Source: UBA5359 sp002410925 [NCBI: bacterium UBP13_UBA5359]
GTDB taxonomy: Bacteria > UBP13 > UBA5359
DNA length: 25,660 nt
Direction: 5' to 3'
Assembly (NCBI GenBank): GCA_002410925.1
Contig: DHPR01000039.1
Coordinates: 1 to 25,660, forward strand
Shown: positions 17,384 to 24,724 of the stretch, one piece after another
Layout of the letters: the number at the start of each line of letters is the position of its first letter
Numbering within the stretch: position 1 is the first letter of the stretch
Position numbers and translations under genes: made by a program
The notes under the pieces: generated by a model
Told to the model about the DNA's origin: nothing
The model's input: the letters and a program-made list of their open reading frames with translations, nothing else
The model's database searches: none

Positions 17384-17731
17384 GGGGGCGACAGGTATCG
17401 ACGGGAAGTGATGGGGTCGGAGTAGCGAGTCGAGGTTCCATAAGCTCGTTAAACTGTGGGAAAACTATAAACGCCAACGATAATTTGGCTCTGGCCGCTT
17501 AATATAAGCGCCTGTCCTTCCGGCTACGTCGATCGGGCCGAGCGGGGCATCAACTAAGATCGACTACCCAAAGGCCCATTCCTGTAAGCCCGAGGGGAAT
17601 TTTACAGGATAGCTGTAGTTCTATCCCGCCTGCGGGAGCGGACAAGGCGAAACTCAAAGCGCAGGATACACTCGTAGAAGCTCCGATGACAGCCTTTTCG
17701 GACAGGGGTTCGAATCCCCTCGCCTCCACCA
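17384..17731 (+). ncRNA. ssrA: Transfer-messenger RNA (tmRNA)
   Basis: The 5' end GGGGGCG (17384-17390) pairs with CGCCTCC (17721-17727) to form the acceptor stem, followed by A and an encoded CCA. The T-arm 'GGGGTTCGAATCCCC' precedes it. The internal reading frame at 17473-17502 (GCC AAC GAT AAT TTG GCT CTG GCC GCT TAA) predicts a tag ending in ANDNLALAA, with the LAA end recognised by ClpXP in other bacteria. Together with SmpB, tmRNA rescues stalled ribosomes and marks truncated proteins for degradation. It is the one-piece form, about 348 nucleotides long. Confidence 0.96.
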
Positions 17732-17739
17732 AGCTGACA

Positions 17740-17783
17740 AACCTACTTTTTTAACTTAGTTAAAAGTGGGTTTTCCTTTTTGG
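17740..17783 (+). terminator. ssrA terminator
   Basis: AACCTACTTTT (17740-17750) pairs with AAAAGTGGGTT (17762-17772) with one wobble, followed by a T-rich tract (TTTTCCTTTTT). Beyond it, 17784-18022 holds A/T-rich sequence with short inverted repeats (GAATTG-TTTTT-CAATTC at 17836-17852 and AACCTA...TAGGTT at 17861-17880) but no gene. Confidence 0.85.
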
Positions 17784-17962
17784 CTTTAAGATGGCCATTT
17801 TGTATAAATTTTATCCTTAAAGTTATAAAAATGAAGAATTGTTTTTCAATTCAAATTTATAACCTAAATTACCGTAGGTTTAAGCTGCAGTTATGGATAT
17901 AGGGGACGTACGCGCGTTGTCTCACGAAAGAATGACACCGAAATGGTAATCGTTGTACCTTG

Positions 17963-18063
17963 ATTAATTTGACTAAGTGAATTATTATAGGGCAGCAAAG
18001 CAAGTGCTAAGGAGCAGTAACAATGCCCAGGCAGGCCAGACTGGATGCACCAGGAATGCTTCA
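17963..18063 (+). repeat. Copy 1 of about 100-base repeat (5' end of tyrosine transposase element)
   Basis: This segment is nearly identical to 25558-25660 at the right edge of the window and covers the upstream region, ribosome binding site and first codons of the same transposase. A GGGGACGTAC motif (17901-17910) upstream corresponds to GGGGACATAC upstream of the second copy. Confidence 0.9.
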
Positions 18064-18377
18064 CCATGTAATGGTGAGAGGCATCGAGCAGGGCAAGTAA
18101 AAAGCATACCCGAACTATACAGGATTTGATAAAGAGAAGACAAGAAATAGAGATAGAAATAGAGAATACTTGCGAGCAGGCAGGAATAACTATCTTCGAA
18201 CCGAGAGCCGGCAGCAGGCGAAGGCCGGTATCCAGGGTCAGAAGGGAATTGGTCTACAGGCTGGCAGGTGGTTACGGCATGCCGCTGCCGATGCCGAAAG
18301 CGGGACGTGAATTGGGCGTTTCCGTTTATATGGATCGAGCTTGGATACGCTCTTTTCTTTCTGATTTCACCTCCTGA
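18023..18377 (+). pseudogene. Decayed REP-associated tyrosine transposase (IS200-like, Y1 family)
   Basis: Translation from ATG 18023 (AAGGAG eight bases upstream) gives 'MPRQARLDAPGMLHHVMVRG', the well-known N-terminus of RAYT-type Y1 transposases, and then stops after about 25 codons. From 18126 another frame gives the C-terminal part, 'RAGSRRRPVSRVRRELVYRL' and 'GRELGVSV', which resembles the helical C-terminus of the same proteins. The middle, including the HUH and catalytic tyrosine region, is missing, so this copy cannot be active. These single-strand transposases usually act on hairpin repeats. Confidence 0.75.
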
Positions 18378-18549
18378 AGTCTTTCAACTACAAGGATAGT
18401 GATTAATTCTGGTGCCTGCAATGGCTTTTGCATTTGTGGGGATTTTATCGTTGCAAAAGTGGGGAATTCTCTTTGTAACTTTGTCCCTTTTTATTTTGCA
18501 CTAAACACCCTATTATGCAAATGCTTCGTAGCTTGTTTGCCTTTCTAAC

Positions 18550-18696
18550 ATGGAGAACCTGAATGCAGTATTCATTGCAGACGGAATGCCTCAGTCGGAA
18601 CGCCTTAAAAAATTGAACATAATTGCAATCAGTCAGATGAAACTGTCGACGGACGATCACAGAATAATAGCTCTAGATGAAAAAAGTCAGGATTAA
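18550..18696 (+). other. Possible 48-codon gene remnant
   Basis: The frame reads 'MENLNAVFIADGMPQSERLK' at its start and ends 'IIALDEKSQD' with a TAA at 18694-18696. The amphipathic, protein-like composition suggests the tail of a former gene, but there is no ribosome binding site and I recognise no family. The rest of 18378-18714 shows nothing else supportable. Confidence 0.3.
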
Positions 18697-18720
18697 ACGA
18701 AAAAGCACGAGGAGAAAAGC

Positions 18721-18757
18721 ATAGCAACCGTAAAACAAAATGTTGTGCGGCTGCTAT
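18721..18757 (-). terminator. Hairpin ending the crRNA-like RNA (terminator or second pseudo-repeat)
   Basis: Read on the minus strand, ATAGCAGCCG (18757-18748) pairs with CGGTTGCTAT (18730-18721), ten positions with one G-U, around a 17-base loop. GCTTTTCTCC follows. It begins about 26 bases into the spacer-like segment, near where a second repeat would be expected. Confidence 0.5.
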
Positions 18758-18809
18758 TTTGGCTCTAATACTACAAATTAAATATTTCAATCCACAGGGC
18801 GTTTCCCTT
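18721..18809 (-). ncRNA. Candidate CRISPR-resembling cas-regulating RNA (CreR type)
   Basis: On the minus strand, the 3' half of an I-C-like CRISPR repeat is followed without a gap by a pseudo-spacer whose first 17 bases, ATTTAATTTGTAGTATT (18783 down to 18767), are identical to 18860-18876 at the cas promoter. The predicted transcript starts near 18809, exactly at the repeat stem (AAGGG-AAACG-CCCT). It carries the GTGGATTGAAAT handle and ends in the 18721-18757 hairpin. Known CreR/CreA RNAs (established for several type I and V systems) use such limited seed pairing to guide the effector to repress promoters without cleavage. The match is seen; the function is inferred. Transcript ends are estimates. 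Confidence 0.75.
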
Positions 18810-18817
18810 AAAGCGAT
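18784..18817 (-). CRISPR. Single I-C-like CRISPR repeat (no array)
   Basis: The minus strand reads ATCGC at the 5' side, a short stem AGGG-AAACG-CCCT in the middle and GTGGATTGAAAT at the 3' side. Type I-C repeats typically begin GTCGC, contain a short hairpin and end GTGGATTGAAAT, so the ends match and the centre has diverged. No second copy was found in the window, so this is not a conventional array. Confidence 0.75.
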
Positions 18818-18844
18818 AATAACATAAAAGGCTCCGTCGAGCAA
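18816..18844 (-). promoter_or_regulatory. Promoter of the candidate crRNA-like RNA
   Basis: On the minus strand TTGCTC (18844-18839) is followed 17 bases later by TATTAT (18821-18816), which has an upstream TG (TGTTATTAT, extended -10). The predicted start falls at about 18809. It is divergent from, and back to back with, the cas promoter. Confidence 0.55.
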
Positions 18845-18856
18845 GAAGGCAATAAA

Positions 18857-18893
18857 TTCATTTAATTTGTAGTATTGACAAATGGGAAAGAAG
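18857..18893 (+). promoter_or_regulatory. Predicted Cascade target site: TTC PAM plus 17-base seed match
   Basis: TTC (18857-18859), the known type I-C PAM, lies directly 5' of the 17 bases identical to the pseudo-spacer (18860-18876). Pairing stops at position 18 (A versus G). A Cascade footprint of roughly 34 bases would extend to about 18893, covering the -35 box and most of the promoter spacer. Confidence 0.75.
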
Positions 18894-18903
18894 ATCATAT
18901 AGT
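18875..18903 (+). promoter_or_regulatory. Promoter of the cas operon
   Basis: Perfect TTGACA (18875-18880), a 17-base spacer and TATAGT (18898-18903). The start would be near 18910, with a leader of about 50 bases containing a small hairpin (AATCAG...CTGATT, 18917-18937). The first two bases of the -35 are the last two of the seed-matched target. Confidence 0.85.
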
Positions 18904-18960
18904 AAAAATATCAGAAAATCAGCCGAGCGCTCTGATTATCAAAAAGAAAGGAGTGGTCAT

Positions 18961-19566
18961 GTGGTCGAAAAAGTCTATCCTATCTCTTTTGAAATTGCCG
19001 GTCAGGCTGCCATGTTTACAAGGCCTGATACAGGCTCCTCCCCGGTATCGTATCCCGCGCCTACCAAATCCGCATTGAAAAGCATGTTCGAGTGTGTTGT
19101 TATGTCCAAGGAAGCCTATTTTGAGCCTCAAAAGATTGAGATTTGCTCTCCGATCGTATTCCATAAGTATTCCACCAATTATGGCGGTCCTTTGCGAAAA
19201 AATGGAACAGGGAATTTTCAGCTTTTTGCGACGGTTTTGGAGAATGTCTGCTACAAAGTATACGGAATCATCAAGGCATATCAAGCGCCTCACAGTGATA
19301 ATAACCCACAGCACAAGCTTCAAGAAGTATTCCTTCGGCGGATAGAATCAGGACAGTTTCATACGACCGTTTTCCTTGGCTGGAAGGAGTTTACCCCTTC
19401 TTATTTTGGCCCATTGCGGAAGAATACCTCGGTTGATTCCTCCATCAATCTCATAATCCCTTCCATGCTTTCAACAATGTATAGTCGCCCTACGGAAGGC
19501 AGCCTATCACCGATTTTTATACAGAACGTGGAAATCTGCAAGGGGGTGATGTTCTATGCTCAATGA
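18961..19566 (+). CDS. cas5: Cas5 (Cas5c/Cas5d-like), type I CRISPR effector subunit
   Basis: This 201-residue RAMP-fold protein binds the crRNA 5' handle. In type I-C systems, which lack Cas6, Cas5c also cuts the pre-crRNA. 'SFEIAGQAAMFTRPDTGSSP' is the N-terminal block of the Dvulg-type Cas5 family. 'QEVFLRRIESGQFHTTVFLG' followed by 'WKEFTPSYFG' matches its 'RR...GQ...LG.rEF' core. His118-Lys119 lie near where Cas5c nuclease residues are expected, though I could not verify equivalence. The start is GTG 18961, with AAAGGAG 7 bases upstream; ATG 18960 is in a different frame. It overlaps cas8 by 11 bases. Confidence 0.85.
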   Translation: MVEKVYPISFEIAGQAAMFTRPDTGSSPVSYPAPTKSALKSMFECVVMSKEAYFEPQKIEICSPIVFHKYSTNYGGPLRKNGTGNFQLFATVLENVCYKVYGIIKAYQAPHSDNNPQHKLQEVFLRRIESGQFHTTVFLGWKEFTPSYFGPLRKNTSVDSSINLIIPSMLSTMYSRPTEGSLSPIFIQNVEICKGVMFYAQ

Positions 19567-21706
19567 ACTTTATGAGCTCAGTAGATCACTGGAACGTCAC
19601 GGCCTCTTACAATCCACCACCCATCCCGATGTCGGCAATGTCGGCAAGGGATATTGCCTTCTGGTTGAACTTGATGATAACGGAACGCCTCGGGGCCTTC
19701 GAATTCTGCAAAAGAAACAGACTGCCACGCTTTGGAAGCACAGCAAGGGAAATCATAACAGCTTCCCCGCGATTCGCACGCAAAAACCTCTACTGTCGGC
19801 TAGTGAGAGCAAAAAAATTGGCGATGACGCATGGGAAAAAGCAAAGCTATCCGAGAAGCTGATGCTGCTGTCCAAGCTGGATTATTCTTCTATCAATCCA
19901 GAATGCACCGATGTTAAAATTTCAGAGTGGTCGGCAAAACAATTGGAACCGGTTTTGGCTTCGGAGCAGCCGGAGTTGGCCGCGCTGAAGCAACTGATTT
20001 CTGTGTTCCCTCGGGAAGAAAAGCAGTCTATTTTTATTCAGAATCTTACGCAGCTTCTCCGGCAGGAAATTCTGCGATGCGGGCAGGAGGATTTGCTTGA
20101 CTTGATCAAAATACTGCTGATCGGCACTTACGAATCAAAAAACGGAAAATATATCGCCGGCTGCATGACTTATTATGATATGTATGAAACCAGGAAGTAC
20201 GAAAATCTGGTACTTTCATCTGAAACGCAGCGTGCTCTGATCCAACTTCTCAATAGCAAGCACGTCGAAGAAGGTTCCGAGCAACAAGCAGCCACTATCA
20301 TCTCCCCCTTTTCGGGTACTAAAGCTGTGGGAGTCGGAGATAAGTATCCAAACCCCAATATCCCTCTGCTGGGCCTCACTTACCTGTACTCCAAGAAATC
20401 CGATACTCCATGCCTTACCCGCTATACTATGACCGGTACGAAGGCTTTTCAGGCCGGAACAAATGAAATCCGTGCCATCAACGACGCCCTTGCGTTTCTG
20501 ACGGACGATTCCAGAAAAGGCAGGTCATGGCAAGCTATGAGCGATAGTAATCGCGAAAAACCGAACCTGCTGCTGGCCTATCTGCCGGAAGACCCGCAAA
20601 ACAATGCTTATCTGGCCAAAATCCTTGGCGACCCATCCGATTCTGATGATCCGGAAGAATATCGGGAAAGGGCAGAGGTTGTTTATGAAGTGCTGTGCAA
20701 ACAGGTGCTTGGAAGCCTTGAGGACGTTTTGCGCAAGAATCCAAATACAAAAGTCAATCTGATCCTTTTGGAAACGCTGGATGCGGGAAGAAAGCAGGTT
20801 GTGTATGAAACCTTCTTTACAGCAGAGCGACTTCGCGAAAACCTGCTCACATGGAAGGCCGCGTCTCAAAACACTCCGCCCATAGAGATAAGAGTCCGAG
20901 ATAAAAAAGGGAACATTCTTATAAAGCCGATTTGCCCCACACCCAGCAAAATCTGCCAGCTGTTTAAAATTAACTATATCCAATCCGGCTCTGGAAAGCC
21001 AATGAAGCAAAGCGACGCCTCGCTTCACGAGATATATCGTCTCTATATGCCGGATTTGCAGACGGATCGTTCCCAACTGGTAGAGCGGTTTTTTCAGCTG
21101 ACCGTACAAAAGAGTCGTTGGCTGCTGGGAGATATGGCATATCAACTGATTGTAGATTATGTACTGCCACCCACAAAGCAATCCCGAACACAGGCAAGGC
21201 AGGCCGCCATGTTTGCGTCATTGCTTTCTATTTTGCTTTATTTGACAGGAATCAGAAAGGAGAATTATATGTTGGATGTACCTTTTAACGTAGGGCAGTT
21301 TTTGAAACTGGCAGACATGCTACACAAGGAGTACTGTGTTCAGGTCAGAAACAGCGGGGATAAACAGGCTTCACTCCCAGCGCAACTTATAGGAAACGAA
21401 ATGCTGGCAATTATTTCAGAGAATCCCGTGGAGGGACTTAACCGCCTGTGTGACAGGATGAAGATCTATCTTGCATGGGCAGAGAGCGCCATCGGTGAAA
21501 ATGCCGGACTGGCAAAATGGATCCTCGCCCGTTTTGAGGAAGTCAGCATGAAAATTGTGGCTGCGAAAAGTGAACTTCCAGAGCAGTTCAGCCCCGCTCA
21601 GCAGGTCCAGGTGTTTTTGGGATATCTAGCCGTTATCCCATACAAAAAGAAGGAGAAGAACTCCTTAAATAAACCGAATATGAAGGAGAAGAACAGCAAT
21701 GAGTGA
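19556..21706 (+). CDS. cas8: Cas8-like large subunit, divergent Cas8c/Csd1 type
   Basis: The position between cas5 and cas7 and the length (716 residues) identify this as the Cascade large subunit, which reads the PAM and recruits Cas3. The N-terminus (from 'SLERHGLL', then 'KGYCLLVELDDNGTPRGLRI') resembles the Csd1 arrangement of a self-describing beta segment, but the sequence is divergent. The C-terminal 'QVQVFLGYLAVIP' recalls the 'F-x-LGY' end of Csd1. A mid-region of 'ISPFSGTKAVGVGDKYPNPN' is notable. AGGGGGTG (19541-19548) precedes the ATG. It overlaps cas5 by 11 and cas7 by 8 bases. The I-C assignment rests mainly on the Cas5, Cas7, repeat and PAM context. Confidence 0.75.
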   Translation: MLNELYELSRSLERHGLLQSTTHPDVGNVGKGYCLLVELDDNGTPRGLRILQKKQTATLWKHSKGNHNSFPAIRTQKPLLSASESKKIGDDAWEKAKLSEKLMLLSKLDYSSINPECTDVKISEWSAKQLEPVLASEQPELAALKQLISVFPREEKQSIFIQNLTQLLRQEILRCGQEDLLDLIKILLIGTYESKNGKYIAGCMTYYDMYETRKYENLVLSSETQRALIQLLNSKHVEEGSEQQAATIISPFSGTKAVGVGDKYPNPNIPLLGLTYLYSKKSDTPCLTRYTMTGTKAFQAGTNEIRAINDALAFLTDDSRKGRSWQAMSDSNREKPNLLLAYLPEDPQNNAYLAKILGDPSDSDDPEEYRERAEVVYEVLCKQVLGSLEDVLRKNPNTKVNLILLETLDAGRKQVVYETFFTAERLRENLLTWKAASQNTPPIEIRVRDKKGNILIKPICPTPSKICQLFKINYIQSGSGKPMKQSDASLHEIYRLYMPDLQTDRSQLVERFFQLTVQKSRWLLGDMAYQLIVDYVLPPTKQSRTQARQAAMFASLLSILLYLTGIRKENYMLDVPFNVGQFLKLADMLHKEYCVQVRNSGDKQASLPAQLIGNEMLAIISENPVEGLNRLCDRMKIYLAWAESAIGENAGLAKWILARFEEVSMKIVAAKSELPEQFSPAQQVQVFLGYLAVIPYKKKEKNSLNKPNMKEKNSNE
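21269..21706 (+). CDS. cas11: Predicted internally initiated Cas11 small subunit within cas8
   Basis: Inside cas8 and in the same frame, ATG 21269 (codon 572) is preceded by an excellent AGAAAGGAG (21254-21262) six bases upstream. The product would be 145 residues beginning 'MLDVPFNVGQFLKLADMLHK', rich in alpha-helix and lysine. In type I-B, I-C and I-D systems the small subunit Cas11, which lines the non-target strand path of Cascade, is made exactly this way from the 3' part of cas8. The internal site is seen; the use of it is inferred from that precedent. Confidence 0.65.
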   Translation: MLDVPFNVGQFLKLADMLHKEYCVQVRNSGDKQASLPAQLIGNEMLAIISENPVEGLNRLCDRMKIYLAWAESAIGENAGLAKWILARFEEVSMKIVAAKSELPEQFSPAQQVQVFLGYLAVIPYKKKEKNSLNKPNMKEKNSNE

Positions 21707-22574
21707 AATCATCAACAGAGGGACAGGCCTGCTTTTAATTGATGTGACCAATTCAAACCCCAACGGGGATCCCGACCGCGAAAACGATCCCCGAACCAGG
21801 CAAGACGGACGGGGAGAGATTTCTCCGGTCTCTTTTAAGAGGAAGCTGCGCGATCTGGTGGAAGCCAAGGATTCGCCTCTTTGGAAGGAATTGGCGGAAG
21901 AGCTGAATTTGCCGGAAGAAGGCTTCGGTATATTTGAAACCAACACGGTGAAATTTGCCGACTTGATCAATATGAAGACCGAAGATTTTCTCAGCCAGTA
22001 TTGGGACGCTCGAGTGTTTGGAGCTACAGTGCTAGAAAAAAAAGATGATGACAGTAAAAACAAGCACATTGCTTCCGGCGTAGTTCAGTTTGGATTAGGC
22101 GTTTCTGTCGATCCTGTTAAAATTGAACGTCTTTCAACTACTAAAGTCATAAACGAAGGGGAAAACAAAAGCAAAAAAATGGGACCACTCGCATACCGAG
22201 TTATCTCCTATGGCTTGTATGCTATGCCGTTTTTTATCAATGCAACGGCGGCGCAAAAAACTCGTTGCACGAAAAAAGATATTGAACTGCTTCTGCGGCT
22301 GATCCCCCATGCGTACAAAGAGACAGCCTCATATGTTCGTCCGCAGGTGGATATCCGATACGCATTCTATGTGGAGCATAACCGCGCTCGTGGTACTTAT
22401 AACGATTTTCGCATCATCGAGGCGCTTACCCCCGTTCGAATAGCGGGTGGAACCGGCCCGGCTACATCCTGGAAAGAGTATGATGAAGCGGCGTTTCAAC
22501 AAAGTATCGCACAGCTCAATGAAAAGCTGGACGGAAAAACCGCCCCCGTGGCGGATCTGACGGAAACTTTATGA
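21699..22574 (+). CDS. cas7: Cas7 (Csd2/Csh2-like) Cascade backbone subunit
   Basis: The 291-residue protein forms the filament along the crRNA spacer. The N-terminal 'LLLIDVTNSNPNGDPDREND' and the following 'SPVSFKRKLRDLV' are the signature of the Csd2/Csh2 Cas7 family. 'YWDARVFGATVL' and 'GVVQFGLGVSVDPV' form the palm and finger core, and 'MGPLAYRVISYGLYAMPFFI' follows. AAGGAG (21683-21688) precedes the ATG, which lies 8 bases inside cas8. Its stop forms ATGA with the cas3 start, so translation is coupled. Confidence 0.93.
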   Translation: MSEIINRGTGLLLIDVTNSNPNGDPDRENDPRTRQDGRGEISPVSFKRKLRDLVEAKDSPLWKELAEELNLPEEGFGIFETNTVKFADLINMKTEDFLSQYWDARVFGATVLEKKDDDSKNKHIASGVVQFGLGVSVDPVKIERLSTTKVINEGENKSKKMGPLAYRVISYGLYAMPFFINATAAQKTRCTKKDIELLLRLIPHAYKETASYVRPQVDIRYAFYVEHNRARGTYNDFRIIEALTPVRIAGGTGPATSWKEYDEAAFQQSIAQLNEKLDGKTAPVADLTETL

Positions 22575-24724
22575 TTCCGCTTGCACACAGTGCCCGAGGC
22601 GGCAGGCCGGCACAATCCTACCGTGCCCATGTACGCGGGGTAATCAAAAAGGTGCACGAAAATTTGGAGGCAATAGCTCCGTATATCGCCAAAGAGAAGG
22701 CTGAGCTTTATGGAGAGATTCTGAATCCGGCGGCAGTGCTTCATGATGTGGGCAAGCTGGCAGGGGAAAATCAAGATGTCCTTTACGGAAAGAAACAAGC
22801 GAAAAGGCTTCCAATTGAGCATCGGGACGCAGGTGCAAAATATTTGTTGAGAGACCAGCCGGAATGTCCGGAGGCTACTCTGGTATACTCGCATCACCGC
22901 CCGGGACTGCCGAATATGTCTGCGCAAAAAATTGCAGATTCGCCTTTCCGTTTTTTGACCGCCATGTCCGACACTGACAAAAACCTCTGCAAATATCTGC
23001 AAATTCATGCTGAAGAGATTGGCAAGCTTCCGCCACCCACTGATAAAAAAGCGGCAAAGCTTTCAGCACTAGAATACCGCATTCTGCTGAGCTGTCTGGT
23101 GGACGCCGACTATTCGGATACAGCCGGTGAACAGCCGGCAGGTGCGGAAGCGCGCTGGGAAGAACGGGGGCTTCGATTGGACAGGTATGTTCAGAACTTG
23201 CAAGATCACGCAGAGCAAGAGAGCGAACGCAGCCGTCTGCGTAACTTTCTCTATTACAACTGCAAAGGCACCGCAACAGACGCCGTGATGGAATACTGCG
23301 ACAGTCCTGTAGGTACAGGGAAAACCACGGCAGTCATGGCGCATATGCTAAAGGCTGCGCAGGCGCATCATCTGCGGCACATTTTCGTGGTATTGCCATA
23401 CACCAATATCATCTCCCAGACGGTGGAGGTACTCAGGAAAGCTGTTGTGCTGGACGATGAGGATCCTGAAGAAGTTATGGCCGAGCACCATCATCAGGCG
23501 GATTTTGAGAATCTCGAGTATCGGCGTCTGGCGGCGACCTGGACAGCTCCCATTATTGTCACCACGGCGGTTCAATTCTTTGAGACGTTGGCCGGAAATC
23601 TTCCGGCTAAGCTGCGCAAGCTGCACCAGCTTCCAGGCAGCGGCGTCATTTTTGATGAGTACCACGCCGCTTTGCCTGCCGGTCTGATGCTGCCCGCATG
23701 GAAATGGATGACCGAACTCGCATCTCGATGGACATGCCGTATCTGTATGTGTTCCGCCACAACGGTAAAATTCTGGGAGAATCCTGCCTTTCAAAAACAG
23801 GCTCGGCTGTGTGCCTTACCCTTGCTGCCTCCAGGGATTTTGGAAAACCTGAACGTCTTTGAGCAATCAAGGATTGACCTGAATGCATGGAGTGGCAGTA
23901 TTCCGCATTTTCATGGAGCGGCGGAACTTGTGACATACCTGAATAATTATCATGGTTCTAAAATCGTCGTGCTGAACACCGTCCAATCCGCCGCATCTTT
24001 TGCCCAATTTTTACGTCAGCAGGGATGCGATGTATTGCATCTTTCCTCTGCCCTCACACCGGAGGATAAAGAATGCACGATGGCCGAGATTGAGCGAAGG
24101 CTGTGTTCCCAATCGGAATCCCTCAAAGATTGGACGCTGGTGGCCACAAGCTGCGTAGAATGCGGTATGGATTTTTCATTCCGCTACGGCTTTTGCGAGC
24201 TGTGTTCCCTGCAAAGTTACATTCAGTTGAGCGGGCGTATTCGTAGAAACAGCGAGAAAGAATATGGGGATGCAGTGCTGGTTGCATTTACGATTGCAGA
24301 GGACAATTTCACTGCTAATCCAAGCTTCAAAGATTCAAAACATGTATTTGAGAAAATGATTTCTTCCGGAAGGCTTCCTGCCCTATCCATCACCGAAGCG
24401 ATCACGGAAGCATTTCAAGAGGAATGCAAGATGCGCGGGGTATTGTTGGAAGAGATCTGCAAAGCCGATCGCCTACACGAATTTGAAATCGTTGCCCAAA
24501 AGTTTCGTGTGATTGACGAAGAAACGATGACCGTTGTGGCCGGAAAAACGCTTATCGCAAAAATTCAAGCAGGTGAACAGGTTTCCTCCAAAGAGTTTCA
24601 AAGAGGCAGCGTCAACCTTCGCAAGAGTGTTTTGACCCGACTTGGGCTGTCCGACAGCGAATTACCTATGCTTTCAGATTTGCAGTATGACGCCTTTCTC
24701 GGATATATGAAGGATCTGATATAA
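22571..24724 (+). CDS. cas3: Cas3 HD nuclease-helicase
   Basis: Cas3 is recruited to Cascade-bound targets to nick, unwind and degrade DNA. The 717-residue protein has an N-terminal HD domain: His58-Asp59 in 'AVLHDVGKL', His84 in 'IEHRDAGAK' and 'YSHHRPG' (His108-His109). A superfamily 2 helicase follows: Walker A 'SPVGTGKT' near residue 245, the DEAD-box variant 'DEYH' near 362, 'CSATT' near 395 and motif VI 'LSGRIRRN' near 552. All key residues appear intact, so target destruction should be possible. The gene is last in the operon (ATGA overlap with cas7), whereas cas3 is usually first in type I-C. Confidence 0.93.
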   Translation: MIPLAHSARGGRPAQSYRAHVRGVIKKVHENLEAIAPYIAKEKAELYGEILNPAAVLHDVGKLAGENQDVLYGKKQAKRLPIEHRDAGAKYLLRDQPECPEATLVYSHHRPGLPNMSAQKIADSPFRFLTAMSDTDKNLCKYLQIHAEEIGKLPPPTDKKAAKLSALEYRILLSCLVDADYSDTAGEQPAGAEARWEERGLRLDRYVQNLQDHAEQESERSRLRNFLYYNCKGTATDAVMEYCDSPVGTGKTTAVMAHMLKAAQAHHLRHIFVVLPYTNIISQTVEVLRKAVVLDDEDPEEVMAEHHHQADFENLEYRRLAATWTAPIIVTTAVQFFETLAGNLPAKLRKLHQLPGSGVIFDEYHAALPAGLMLPAWKWMTELASRWTCRICMCSATTVKFWENPAFQKQARLCALPLLPPGILENLNVFEQSRIDLNAWSGSIPHFHGAAELVTYLNNYHGSKIVVLNTVQSAASFAQFLRQQGCDVLHLSSALTPEDKECTMAEIERRLCSQSESLKDWTLVATSCVECGMDFSFRYGFCELCSLQSYIQLSGRIRRNSEKEYGDAVLVAFTIAEDNFTANPSFKDSKHVFEKMISSGRLPALSITEAITEAFQEECKMRGVLLEEICKADRLHEFEIVAQKFRVIDEETMTVVAGKTLIAKIQAGEQVSSKEFQRGSVNLRKSVLTRLGLSDSELPMLSDLQYDAFLGYMKDLI

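Noticed and set aside
17550-17732. Minus-strand frame starting MVEARGFEPLS
   Set aside because: It is the reverse complement of the tmRNA 3' end; this peptide is a well-known artefact of tRNA-like T-arms.
18629-18898. 89-codon minus-strand frame across the crRNA-like element
   Set aside because: The frame spans the repeat, hairpin and both promoters and shows no protein-like motif; the RNA interpretation explains the sequence better.
18378-18960. Conventional CRISPR array upstream of cas5
   Set aside because: Only one repeat-like unit is present; no second copy at a 65-70 base period was found.
18904-18960. CreT-like toxin RNA between the target promoter and cas5
   Set aside because: The promoter leads straight into the cas5 ribosome binding site; no small toxin frame with rare codons is seen, so cas regulation fits better than a CreTA pair.
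18875-19078. Alternative frame through ATG 18960 upstream of cas5
   Set aside because: It uses the same ribosome binding site as GTG 18961, but only the GTG frame encodes Cas5.
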